Origin: Halococcus hamelinensis 100A6
GTDB taxonomy: Archaea > Halobacteriota > Halobacteria > Halobacteriales > Halococcaceae
Direction of reading: 5' to 3'
Assembly: GCF_000336675.1 (NCBI RefSeq)
Contig: NZ_AOMB01000008.1
Coordinates: 1 to 50,296 of the forward strand
DNA: 50,296 nucleotides
A program made the translations under genes and the position numbers. How positions within the stretch are numbered: position 1 is the stretch's first letter; the number at the start of each line of letters is the position of its first letter. The notes under the pieces are model-generated. The model was not told the origin of the DNA. It worked only from the letters and a program-made list of their open reading frames with translations, and ran no database searches. Shown in pieces: positions 16,605 through 24,332 of the stretch.

Positions 16605-17636
16605 ATGGTGCTCGGCGGGCTCCTCCCGGATTCGCCCCTGGCGAACGTCGCCGTCATCCTCGTCGCGACCGGTCTGATCTGGTTCGGCAGCGGCTGGCTG
16701 GAGGCGTCCGCCGGACGGCTCGGGAGCTACTACGGCCTGCCGGCGGTGGTACAGGGGTCGGTTGTGGTCGCGGTGGGGTCGAGCTTTCCCGAACTGTCGA
16801 GCGTGGTGCTCACCGCGCTCGCGGGCTCGTTCGATATGGGTGTGGGGGCCATCGTGGGCTCGGCGGTGTTCAACGTCCTCGTGATCCCCGCGCTCGCGGG
16901 CCTCACCACCGACGACGACCTCGAAGCCAGCCGGACGATCGTCTACAAGGAGGCCCAGTTCTACATGGTCGCCGTCGCGACCGTCGTGGTGACGTTCGCG
17001 CTCGCGGTGATCTACAGCCCGGCTCCGGGGACCGAACTCGTGGGGCGGATCACCCGCCCGCTCGCGATGATCCCCCTCCTGCTCTACGGGCTCTACCTCT
17101 TCATCCAGTACCAGGACGTCAGCGACTACGACGCCGGGGTTTCGGACGTGACGAACGTCGCTCGCGCGTGGGGAAAACTCGTCGTCGGGCTGGTCGTGAT
17201 CCTCGTCGCGGTCGAGGCGCTGGTGAACGGGGTCGAGTCGCTGAGCGCGACCTTCTCGATCCCCGAATTCCTCGCGGGCGTGACGATCATCGCGGCGGCC
17301 ACGAGTTTGCCCGACACCCTCGTGAGCGTGCGTTCGGCCCGCAACGGCGAGGGCGTCACCAGCCTCGGGAACGTCCTCGGCTCGAACACGTTCGACCTCC
17401 TCGTGGCGATCCCGGTCGGGGTGTTGATCGTCGGGAGCGCGCCCGTCGACTTCGCGGTGGCGGTGCCGATGCTGGGGGTGTTGACCCTCGCCACGGTGCT
17501 CCTGTTCACCACCATGCGAACCGAACTCTCGCTCACCACGGTGGAGTCCTACGCCCTGCTCGCCGCCTACGTGCTGTTCGTGGGGTGGGTCGTGGCCGAG
17601 ACCATCGGCCTCACGCACGTGATCAAGACCGTCTGA
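16605..17636 (+). CDS. Sodium/calcium exchanger family membrane protein
   Basis: A 343-residue CaCA-superfamily antiporter with ten predicted helices in two homologous halves. The alpha-1 repeat contains GSSFPELSSVV and GSAVFNVLVIPALAG. The alpha-2 repeat contains AAATSLPDTLVSV and LGSNTFDLLVAIPVG. The acidic residues in these repeats (Glu in alpha-1, Asp in alpha-2) coordinate the cation in relatives. It probably extrudes Ca2+ in exchange for Na+. It converges on polD1 with 53 bp between stops. Confidence 0.93.
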   Translation: MVLGGLLPDSPLANVAVILVATGLIWFGSGWLEASAGRLGSYYGLPAVVQGSVVVAVGSSFPELSSVVLTALAGSFDMGVGAIVGSAVFNVLVIPALAGLTTDDDLEASRTIVYKEAQFYMVAVATVVVTFALAVIYSPAPGTELVGRITRPLAMIPLLLYGLYLFIQYQDVSDYDAGVSDVTNVARAWGKLVVGLVVILVAVEALVNGVESLSATFSIPEFLAGVTIIAAATSLPDTLVSVRSARNGEGVTSLGNVLGSNTFDLLVAIPVGVLIVGSAPVDFAVAVPMLGVLTLATVLLFTTMRTELSLTTVESYALLAAYVLFVGWVVAETIGLTHVIKTV

Positions 17637-17689
17637 GCCGTCGGGGTGACCGCTGAATCTCGGGGTGAGTCGGGGAGTCGAGCGGCGGC

Positions 17690-19273
17690 TCAGAACTTCT
17701 GGATCGTGAGGTCGAGGGTGTCGAGGTCGACGACCGGCGCGTAGCCCACGTCGGGGTCGATGTTGACGCTGCGCTGGAAACTGGTCTGTTCCTGCCAGCA
17801 ACCCGAGTTGAGCGCGAGCACGTCGTGGTACTTGCCGTAGCCGAGCTTGTGGACGTGGCCGGTGTGGAAGACGTCGGGGATCTCGTCCATCACGAGGTAG
17901 TCCCGCTCCTCGGGCGAGATCCGGATGTGGCCGCCGTACTGGGGCGCGACGTGGCGTTTCTTCAGGAGCTGGTACATCGGCTTGTGGGGTTCCTCGTAGC
18001 TGGCTTTCGCCTCGGGGAGTTCGGCGATCACCTCATCGAGGCTCACGCCGTGGTACATCAGGATCTTCACGCCCTCGACGGTGACCATCGAGGGGTTCCC
18101 CGAGATCCGGGCGTCGTGGGCGGTCATGATCGAGCGGAGCTCCTCGGTGAATCCCGGTTGGGGTTCGGCCAGCCGGACGGCGTCGTGGTTGCCCGGGATC
18201 ATCAGGACCTCCATGTCACCGGGGACCTCCTTGAGGTACTCCGAGAAGCGCTCGTACTGGTCGTAGATGTCGACGATGTCGAGTTCCTCGTCCTGGTTGG
18301 GGTAGACCCCGACGCCTTCGACCATGTCGCCGGCGATCAGGAGGTACTCGATCTCGGCGGCCGCCTCTGTGTGGAGCCAGTCGGCGAAGGCCGACCAGCG
18401 GTCGCGGGCGAACTCCTGGCTGCCGACGTGGACGTCCGAGATGAGGGCGGCGCGGACGTGGCGGTCGGCGGTCGAGGGGCGGTGGTTTCGAGGGACGTCG
18501 GGAAAGTGGAGGTCGTCGACGAACAGGATGCCGCCGTCGCCCGCGAGGGTGCCCTCCACGGCGACGACCTCATCGAGGAGGAGTTCGTCGACGACGGAAG
18601 CCAGGTCGCGGTCCTTCATGATGAGACAGGGGAAGGTCCCGGTGGTGTCCTCGAGTTCGACCAGCCAGTGGCCGTTCGCGGTCGAGCGGATGTCCGAGAT
18701 CATCCCGACGATCGCGGCGTCGCTCCCGCCCGCCATCGCGTCGACGGCGTCGGTGGGGCGGTGGTTGACCCGCGAGCGGAGCATCCCCGAGAGCTGTTCG
18801 TAGCGGTCGCGAAAGGTCCGCACGAAGTCCTCGTAGGTTCCGGTTCCGGTGGAACGCCCGGTGATGTCGCCGGTCACCGCGAGCGAGCGGCGTTCGGGGT
18901 CGTTCGACCGTCCAGCGGCCGTCTCGGCTCCGATCCCGTCGGTCGACCCCTTCGTTTCAACTGGAGAAGGGGTTTCGGCTTCGTCGGGTGAGTCCCGGGT
19001 TCCAGTCGAAACGGAGGGGTTGTCGGGATCGATTGTCGAGGTTTCCGGCGGGCTGGACTCGTCGAAGACGGGGGCGCGGTCGGTCGCATCGATGGCCGTC
19101 CGGGCGTGGTCGGCGGTGAGCGTGAGCGCGTCGTCCGGGGCGGCGTCGACGGCACGTTCGATCGCGGTTTCGGGGTCGCTCGCACCTGCGATGAGGGTGA
19201 CGGCCTCGCGCTCGGCGTTGTAGCCGTGGCTGGCGAGCGCGGTGACCACCCGAACCGAGGACGAGCGCGGCAC
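17690..19273 (-). CDS. polD1: DNA polymerase D small subunit (DP1, 3'-5' exonuclease)
   Basis: A 527-residue proofreading subunit of the euryarchaeal replicative polymerase. The N-terminal domain starts MPRSSSVRVVTALASHGYN from a GTG codon. Residues about 55-125 form a disordered acidic linker, followed by an OB fold (AIVGMISDIRSTANGHWLVELED). The Mre11-like phosphoesterase domain has LISDVHVGSQEF, LIAGDMVEGVG, MIPGNHDAVR, YHGVSLD and HTGHVHKLGYGKY. Its partner, DP2, is at 44953-48459. Two origin-box-like sequences lie inside the linker coding DNA. It is divergent from the signal peptidase gene, as I recall in the Haloferax oriC1 locus. Confidence 0.96.
   Translation of the reverse strand: MPRSSSVRVVTALASHGYNAEREAVTLIAGASDPETAIERAVDAAPDDALTLTADHARTAIDATDRAPVFDESSPPETSTIDPDNPSVSTGTRDSPDEAETPSPVETKGSTDGIGAETAAGRSNDPERRSLAVTGDITGRSTGTGTYEDFVRTFRDRYEQLSGMLRSRVNHRPTDAVDAMAGGSDAAIVGMISDIRSTANGHWLVELEDTTGTFPCLIMKDRDLASVVDELLLDEVVAVEGTLAGDGGILFVDDLHFPDVPRNHRPSTADRHVRAALISDVHVGSQEFARDRWSAFADWLHTEAAAEIEYLLIAGDMVEGVGVYPNQDEELDIVDIYDQYERFSEYLKEVPGDMEVLMIPGNHDAVRLAEPQPGFTEELRSIMTAHDARISGNPSMVTVEGVKILMYHGVSLDEVIAELPEAKASYEEPHKPMYQLLKKRHVAPQYGGHIRISPEERDYLVMDEIPDVFHTGHVHKLGYGKYHDVLALNSGCWQEQTSFQRSVNIDPDVGYAPVVDLDTLDLTIQKF
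18945..18967 (-). other. ORB-like box inside polD1
   Basis: Read on the minus strand it contains TCCA, then GAAACGAAGGGGT. It matches 17 of 23 positions of the origin box at 22994-23016, including the whole G-rich end. It is inverted relative to the box at 18999. Confidence 0.45.
18999..19021 (+). other. ORB-like box inside polD1
   Basis: It begins GTTCCAGTCGAAAC and ends GGAGGGGTT, matching 19 of 23 positions of the origin box at 22994-23016. With the inverted box at 18945-18967 it forms a back-to-back pair with starts 54 bp apart, in the codons for the DP1 linker (residues 84-109). Confidence 0.5.
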
Positions 19274-19362
19274 ACACGACCTTCCGCGGCGTGGAGCAAA
19301 AGCATAGCGGACCCGGCCGTCGGAAGGAAACGTTGAAACGACCGTGAGCGGAAGGGGTGGTA

Positions 19363-20274
19363 ATGGCTTCCGGAGACGGTGGGGATTCGTGGCAGTGGAA
19401 CGACCGGGAGACCGGCTCCGGGGGCGACGGGGACGACGGCGACGACGGGAACGAGGCGAGCGGCGGCGGGCCGCTCTCGCGTGTGCGGTGGTTCTTCGAC
19501 ACCGACGAGGAGTGGGTGGTGTTCGTTCGAGAGGTGCTTTCGAGCCTCGGGATCGTGGTGGTGATCGGGCTGGTGCTGTTCGGGGTGAGCGGGCTCTGGC
19601 CGCCGCTGGTCGCGATCGAGAGCGAGAGCATGACCCCCCACATGCAGAAGGGCGACCTCGTCTTCGTCATGGAGGAACACCGGTTCGCGGGCGGGGCGGC
19701 CCAGGACGGAACCGGCGTGGTGACCTACCGGTCGGGGGCCGCCGCGGACTACACCCAGTTCGACGAGCCCGGCGACGTCATCGTCTATCAGCCGGACGGC
19801 GACCCACAGGCGACGCCGATCATCCACCGCGCGCGCTTCTGGGTGAACGAGAGCGAGAACTGGTACGAGAAGGCGAACGAGTCCTACCTCGGGACCGCCG
19901 AGAACTGCGAGGAGCTGGCGAACTGTCCCGCCCCGCACGCCGGGTTCGTCACGAAGGGCGACGCCAACGACGCCTACGACCAGATCAGTACGGGACTGGA
20001 CCCGATCAGCGGTCCGGTCGAACCGTCGTGGGTCGTCGGCACCGCCGAACTCCGGATCCCGTGGCTCGGGAAGATCCGGCTGTTCTTCGGCCAGGTGAGC
20101 GCGACGCCGAGCGGCTCCGTGGGGAACGAGACCGTTGGAACGGCTGGGACGACGACTCCGACCGTCTCGACGGTGGCTTCGGCCCCGAGCACTGCAATTA
20201 CCGCACCGACCGCACCTACCGCAACGACCCCAATTACCGGGAACGGACCCGCACCGGCCGCGCCAGCGCCCTGA
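19363..20274 (+). CDS. S26 signal peptidase (Sec11-like)
   Basis: A 303-residue membrane protease that removes Sec signal peptides. A charged Gly/Asp-rich N-terminus (about 45 residues) precedes a single helix (SLGIVVVIGLVLFGVSGLW). The catalytic serine is in VAIESESMTPHMQKGDLVFV, and later S26 blocks are GDVIVYQPDGD, TPIIHRARFWV (catalytic His) and FVTKGDANDAYDQ. The C-terminus is a Thr/Ala/Pro low-complexity tail of about 50 residues. A GTG 6 nt upstream is an alternative start. Position beside orc1 and polD1 fits the sec11-type gene of the Haloferax origin locus. Confidence 0.92.
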   Translation: MASGDGGDSWQWNDRETGSGGDGDDGDDGNEASGGGPLSRVRWFFDTDEEWVVFVREVLSSLGIVVVIGLVLFGVSGLWPPLVAIESESMTPHMQKGDLVFVMEEHRFAGGAAQDGTGVVTYRSGAAADYTQFDEPGDVIVYQPDGDPQATPIIHRARFWVNESENWYEKANESYLGTAENCEELANCPAPHAGFVTKGDANDAYDQISTGLDPISGPVEPSWVVGTAELRIPWLGKIRLFFGQVSATPSGSVGNETVGTAGTTTPTVSTVASAPSTAITAPTAPTATTPITGNGPAPAAPAP

Positions 20275-20349
20275 CCATCGACGCGTGTGGGATGGAACTG
20301 GGCCTTGGCTCCGCTGATGGGTTCTGGTTCGGCCGGCGTGGACGAGGAT

Positions 20350-22176
20350 TCAGTTGTCGAAGCGCGCCTGGACGAACGGTTTGACGTCCTCGATGTCGCC
20401 GAGCCGTGAGTCGCTGGTGAGGACGGCTTCGGTGTCCTCGATGGGTACCGAGAGGTTCATCTCCTTGGTTCGGCCGTAGCGACCCTTCGAGACCACGACC
20501 GCGTTGACGATCCCGAGCATGTCGAGTTCGGAGATGAGGTCGGTGACGCGGCGCTGGGTCAGGACGTCGGCGTCGATCTCGTCGCAGAGCCGACGGTAGA
20601 TGTTGTAGACCTCGCCGGTGTTGATGTTCTTCGCGCCCTTGCGTTCGAGGAGGATGACCGCGAACAGCACGACCTTCGACTGGGTGGGGAGGGTGCGGAC
20701 CACCTCGACCACCCGGTCGATCTCGATCTTCTCCTGGGCCTCGCGAACGTGGTCCTCGTCGACCCGGTCGGTCTGGCTCCGTTCGGCGAGTTCGCCGGCG
20801 GTCCGCAGGAGGTCGAGCGCGCGCCGGGCGTCGCCGTGTTCCTGGGCGGCGAAGGCCGCACAGAGCGGGATGACGTCCTCCGAGAGCGCGTCGTCGACGA
20901 ACGCGAGCGTCGCGCGCGCGGCGAGGATGTCCCGGAGTTGGGTCGCGTCGTAGGGCGGGAAGACGATCTCCTCCTCGCCCAGGGAGGACTTCACCCGGGG
21001 GTCGAGGAACTCGGTGAACTTGAGGTCGTTCGAGATCCCCATGATCGAGACCCGCGAGTTGTCGAGCTCGGAGTTCATCCGCGAGAGATTGTAGAGGGTG
21101 TCGTCGCCCGACTTCTCGACGAGTTTGTCGATCTCGTCGAGCATGATCACGACGACGCGTTCGCGGTAGTCCACCGCGTCGAAGAAGGTGGCGTAGACCC
21201 GGTCGGTGGGCCAGCCGGTCATCGGCACCGGCTCGAACTCGGCGAGGTCGGCTTCCAGCTCCTCGACCCGGTCCCCGACGTCGTCGACGGTGTCGAACTC
21301 GGTTCCGTCGAGCGCCGCCGGGTCCGTCTCGGCACGGTCGGCGAGCTCGCGAACCTCGTCGAGGCGGGTCTCGACGTGTCGCTGGTTGGCCTCGATGAAG
21401 GTGTTCGCGAGCTGGGCGAGCACTCGGTACTGGGTGTCGGTGACCTCGCAGTTGATGTACTCGACCTCACAGGGGACGTCGTACTTCTGGGAGGTGGTTT
21501 CGAGCTCGTTGCTCACGAACTTCGCGCTCGCGGTCTTTCCCGTCCCCGTCTTGCCGTAGATCAGGATGTTCGAGGGGGTCTCCCCACGGAGCGCGCCGAC
21601 GAGGATGGTCGCCATGTTGTTGATCTGCTCGTTGCGGTGCGGGAGGCGCTCGGGGGTGTAGGAGGGCCGCAGTACGTCCTTGTTCTCGAAGATCGGGTCG
21701 CCGCTCAGGAGGTCGTCGAACAACCCCTGGGAGGAACTCCCCCCACTCCCCCCGCCCTCCGGGGAGGGGGTCGGGTCCGTGACCGGAGCCATCCCGTCGT
21801 CGGCGCTCGGGTCGGACGGCGATCCGGGCTCGTCCGTGGAGTGAACCGCGAACGGGTCGGAGTCGGTGGAGTCGGCCTCCGTCGCAGGCCGGCGGCCCGG
21901 TCGGTCGGCCTCGCTTGTGGCCTCCTCGACGGCGGGGTCGTCCGGGATATCGAGGTCGTCCCCGATATCAGAGTCATTCGAGAGGTCGGAGTCGTCCGGG
22001 AAGTCGGACTCATCCGGGCGAGACTCTTTCGGGATATCGGGGTCGTCGGCGATGTCGGAATCCTCCGTGTCGTCGGGGTCGTTCGCGTCGGCTCCCCCGT
22101 TGTCGGCATCGCGCTCTACCTCCGGAGAGGTCTCCTCGCCGTCGTGGTCGTCGGGTGTCGGGTCGTCTCGTGTCAT
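20350..22176 (-). CDS. orc1: Orc1/Cdc6 replication initiator with long acidic N-terminus
   Basis: A 608-residue AAA+ origin-binding protein. The conserved part starts near residue 155 (FDDLLSGDPIFENKDVLRPS). Walker A is IYGKTGTGKTAS at about 206-217, Walker B VVVIMLDEID at 341-350, sensor-1 SIMGISNDLKF, and the C-terminal winged helix has TQRRVTDLISELDML and SKGRYGRTKE. It ends VQARFDN, like the oriC1-linked Orc1 of Haloferax as I remember it. The first 150 residues are an Asp/Pro/Ser-rich region with irregular repeats such as DSDIADDPDIP, which I do not expect in homologues. The origin lies directly upstream, so it probably binds and autoregulates there. Confidence 0.96.
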   Translation of the reverse strand: MTRDDPTPDDHDGEETSPEVERDADNGGADANDPDDTEDSDIADDPDIPKESRPDESDFPDDSDLSNDSDIGDDLDIPDDPAVEEATSEADRPGRRPATEADSTDSDPFAVHSTDEPGSPSDPSADDGMAPVTDPTPSPEGGGSGGSSSQGLFDDLLSGDPIFENKDVLRPSYTPERLPHRNEQINNMATILVGALRGETPSNILIYGKTGTGKTASAKFVSNELETTSQKYDVPCEVEYINCEVTDTQYRVLAQLANTFIEANQRHVETRLDEVRELADRAETDPAALDGTEFDTVDDVGDRVEELEADLAEFEPVPMTGWPTDRVYATFFDAVDYRERVVVIMLDEIDKLVEKSGDDTLYNLSRMNSELDNSRVSIMGISNDLKFTEFLDPRVKSSLGEEEIVFPPYDATQLRDILAARATLAFVDDALSEDVIPLCAAFAAQEHGDARRALDLLRTAGELAERSQTDRVDEDHVREAQEKIEIDRVVEVVRTLPTQSKVVLFAVILLERKGAKNINTGEVYNIYRRLCDEIDADVLTQRRVTDLISELDMLGIVNAVVVSKGRYGRTKEMNLSVPIEDTEAVLTSDSRLGDIEDVKPFVQARFDN

Positions 22177-22450
22177 GGCAGTTCGGTGTTCGGAACCCCT
22201 TGCTTTCGGATGGAGGACGCACCACGCATACCCGGAAGAGAGCGAATATCATGTGCAGAAGACGGCTACGGGGGTATGAGACGAACGGTGGTACGTGCGT
22301 CCGTCGTGAATCGTCCAGCGGAACCAGAGGTGGGGAGTATATTAATCTTGTCGATCGAACGATCGAAGGAATCCGCCGACCCCGGTCGGTCCGATTTCAC
22401 CGGGTCCGACACTGGCTGGTTCCTCCCTATCCGACCTCTTCCGGTCCCTT

Positions 22451-22486
22451 CCGATCCTACCGATCCTACCGACCCTACCGACCCTT
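22451..22486. repeat. Four-unit 9-bp tandem repeat in the origin region
   Basis: Units CCGATCCTA, CCGATCCTA, CCGACCCTA and CCGACCCTT follow each other without gaps. Strand composition is strongly pyrimidine-biased over about 22420-22500. This may be a polymorphic spacer or part of the origin's non-B DNA. Confidence 0.75.
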
Positions 22487-22703
22487 CCGATCTCGGCGTC
22501 GTGGCGCAGAACCCGTTCCGGACGATCCGACTCGACGGACGACGACCACGATTTCGGACCGAACCCCGTGGGAACGGTCCCACTTTCGTTTGCAGGGGGA
22601 GTGCACCGTCGTCCGAAGCGAGTTCATCGACGGAAGCGAGCTCCATCAGCGGTCGAACGGATTGGGAGTGTCGCATATCCAATACTTGATGACGGTAGCC
22701 CCC

Positions 22704-22726
22704 CACCCCTTTGTTTCGAGTGGAAC
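22704..22726 (-). other. Origin recognition box (ORB), left
   Basis: On the minus strand the box begins GTTCCACTCGAAAC and ends AAAGGGGTG. It matches the right box at 21 of 23 positions in the opposite orientation, 290 bp apart. Haloarchaeal ORBs bound by Orc1 have this dyad-like core plus a G-string. Confidence 0.75.
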
Positions 22727-22845
22727 GGGGAGAGAGGGGGATGGGGTTCGGAGAGGGAGTTTACCGAGGAAAGAACTAAGTGATAGCCATGAGAACAGCA
22801 ACCGAAGAAGAGAAAGAGAAATCGTTCTCACTAGTTGTGGTTGTT

Positions 22846-22907
22846 TCTAGATTCCGTCTAGATCGTCTCTAGATCGTTTCCGTTTACCGTTCTTGATGAT
22901 CTCTAGA
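22846..22907. repeat. TCTAGA array with 11-bp phasing in the origin AT-rich region
   Basis: TCTAGA occurs at 22846, 22857, 22868 and 22902. The first three are exactly 11 bp apart and the fourth is 34 bp further on. A fifth CTAG is at 22831. CTAG is normally rare in haloarchaeal DNA, so five copies in 76 bp are striking. The array lies between the two ORB boxes. Confidence 0.8.
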
Positions 22908-22993
22908 CCAGTTCGGACGGGATACCATCGATTCGGTCGAGACCACGCCGAACCACCGTCCCGATCCCATCCACACCGACGGGGCCGATCCGG

Positions 22994-23016
22994 GTTCCAC
23001 CCGAAACGAAGGGGTG
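22994..23016 (+). other. Origin recognition box (ORB), right
   Basis: It begins GTTCCACCCGAAAC and ends GAAGGGGTG, followed by a longer G-run to about 23020. With the left box it forms an inverted pair flanking the AT-rich element. Confidence 0.75.
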
Positions 23017-23160
23017 GGGGTGTCGGCGGGGGATATGCGTGATAGGAATATCTTCGTAGCCACCAGCCTCGCGATACCGGCGGACGTACTACCCAGCGGG
23101 TGGAGCGGCTATCCGGACGAGGGGGACGGTATCCAAAGCCTGATACGTGTCTGACGTGGG

Positions 23161-23220
23161 TTTAAGTGCATGCACCGACGTTCTCCGTCCAGATCCGCCC
23201 GGCGGTCGGGCGGGGGGAGA
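23161..23220 (+). promoter_or_regulatory. Promoter and Shine-Dalgarno region of arvA
   Basis: TTTAAG at 23161-23166 is a TATA-like box 58-63 nt upstream of ATG, too far for a leaderless start. A purine-rich GGGGGGAGA at 23212-23220 lies 3 nt before the ATG at 23224 and resembles a Shine-Dalgarno sequence. A short leader mRNA is therefore likely. Confidence 0.5.
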
Positions 23221-23223
23221 TAA

Positions 23224-23856
23224 ATGGGACTGCTCACTGGACTCCGGAACAGCATTTCGAACTTCTTCACGGGCGGGCAGAAACAGCGCCGTATCGGTAT
23301 CTACGGACCGCCGAACGCCGGCAAGACCACGCTCGCGAACCGGATCGCGCGCGATTGGACCGGCGACGCGGTGGGGCCCGAAAGCCAGGTTCCACACGAG
23401 ACCCGCCGAGCCCGTCGGAAGGAGGACATCGAGATCGAACGCAACGGCAAATCCGTCACCATCGACATCGTCGATACGCCCGGTGTCGCCACCAAGGTCG
23501 ACTACACCGAGTTCCTCGACCACGACATGGAAAAGGACGACGCGGTCCGGCGCTCGCGCGAGGCCACCGAGGGCGTCGCGGAGGCGATGCACTGGCTCCG
23601 CGAGGACGTCGACGGCGTTATCTACGTGCTCGACTCGGCGGAGGACCCGTTCACGCAGGTCAACACCATGCTGGTGGGGATCATCGAGAGTCAGGATCTC
23701 CCGGTTCTGATCTTCGCCAACAAGATCGACCTCGAGGAATCGAGCATCCAGCGGATCAAGAACGCCTTCCCGCAGCACGAAACGGTGCCGCTCTCGGCGC
23801 TCGAAGGGGAGAACATGGACGAAGTGTACGAAAAGATAGCGGAGTACTTCGGCTGA
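23224..23856 (+). CDS. arvA: Era-like small GTPase ArvA/OapA
   Basis: A 210-residue GTPase with G1 GPPNAGKTT (residues about 28-36), G3 DTPG, G4 FANKID and G5 SALEG. It has a basic N-terminus (LLTGLRNSISNFF) that could be amphipathic. Homologues are the origin-associated GTPase genes (oapA) next to haloarchaeal oriC1. In Haloferax the same GTPase has been reported to drive extracellular vesicle formation (ArvA). The stop codon overlaps the arvB start (TGATG), implying coupled translation. Its conserved place by the origin is unexplained. Confidence 0.92.
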   Translation: MGLLTGLRNSISNFFTGGQKQRRIGIYGPPNAGKTTLANRIARDWTGDAVGPESQVPHETRRARRKEDIEIERNGKSVTIDIVDTPGVATKVDYTEFLDHDMEKDDAVRRSREATEGVAEAMHWLREDVDGVIYVLDSAEDPFTQVNTMLVGIIESQDLPVLIFANKIDLEESSIQRIKNAFPQHETVPLSALEGENMDEVYEKIAEYFG

Positions 23857-24293
23857 TGGCCGACGCAGACGACGACCCGAGCATCGGTGCCGGCGACGAT
23901 GGCAACGGCGAGGACGAGAGCCCCGCCCCGTCCGACAGCGTCCAACTCGACATGATCAGCGGCGAGCGGATGGACCAGCTCACGAGCATGGAGAAGATCC
24001 GGCTGATCCTCGATGGGGTCCACGACGGCAACATCGTGATCCTGGAAGAGGGGCTCGACCCCGACGAGGAGTCGAAGCTCATCGAGGTCACCATGACCGA
24101 GATCAGCCCCGACGGGTTCACCGGGATCGAGATCGAGACCTACCCCGGGGCCGGCCAATCGAGCGGCGGCATCTTCGACCGCCTGATGGGGCGAAACTCC
24201 GACACCAAGCTCACCGTGATCGGGCCGGCCAACCGGCTCGAAACCCTCCACAAGGACGAGACGCTGATCAGCACGCTCGTCACGCGTCGGTAA
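23856..24293 (+). CDS. arvB: OapB/ArvB family protein (DUF2073)
   Basis: A 145-residue protein with an acidic N-terminal 30 residues. A compact conserved domain follows (VQLDMISGERMDQLTSMEKIR, then HDGNIVILEEGLDP, TEISPDGFTGIEIETYPG and TKLTVIGPANRLETLHKD). The family always accompanies the GTPase ArvA/OapA and is proposed to act with it. I recall from the literature that OapB affects origin use in Haloarcula and ArvB affects vesicle biogenesis in Haloferax. The ATG overlaps the arvA stop by one base. Confidence 0.9.
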   Translation: MADADDDPSIGAGDDGNGEDESPAPSDSVQLDMISGERMDQLTSMEKIRLILDGVHDGNIVILEEGLDPDEESKLIEVTMTEISPDGFTGIEIETYPGAGQSSGGIFDRLMGRNSDTKLTVIGPANRLETLHKDETLISTLVTRR

Positions 24294-24332
24294 ACCCCAA
24301 ACCTAGTTCCGACCACCACCCGTACGCCGCCC

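Larger units (their letters stand above)
22177..23223. other. Putative chromosomal replication origin (oriC1-like)
   Basis: A 1,047-bp gene-free region between divergent orc1 and the arvA GTPase gene. It contains two inverted ORB-type boxes (22704-22726 and 22994-23016), each with an adjacent G-run. Between them is an AT-rich stretch (about 22765-22915) suitable as the unwinding element, holding four TCTAGA motifs, and further left a 9-bp tandem repeat array (22451-22486). Arrangement and neighbours match haloarchaeal oriC1. Replication activity itself is inferred. Confidence 0.85.

Noticed and set aside
14796-17801. A 1,001-codon open frame on the minus strand
   Set aside because: It overlaps lysC, the GNAT-like gene and the exchanger in another frame, is rich in Arg, Gly and His, and has no recognisable domain. 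Long shadow frames are expected in GC-rich DNA.
22312-22335. Degenerate ORB-like sequence near the orc1 start (CCAGCGGAACCAGAGG)
   Set aside because: Too many mismatches in the core to separate from background, although it lies in the origin region.
22451-22486. Possible CRISPR repeats
   Set aside because: Units are only 9 bp with no spacers, so it is a simple tandem repeat. No cas genes occur in the window.
20749-22689. A 646-codon plus-strand frame across orc1 and part of the origin
   Set aside because: It is antisense to the well-conserved orc1 and its composition is that of a reverse-frame shadow.
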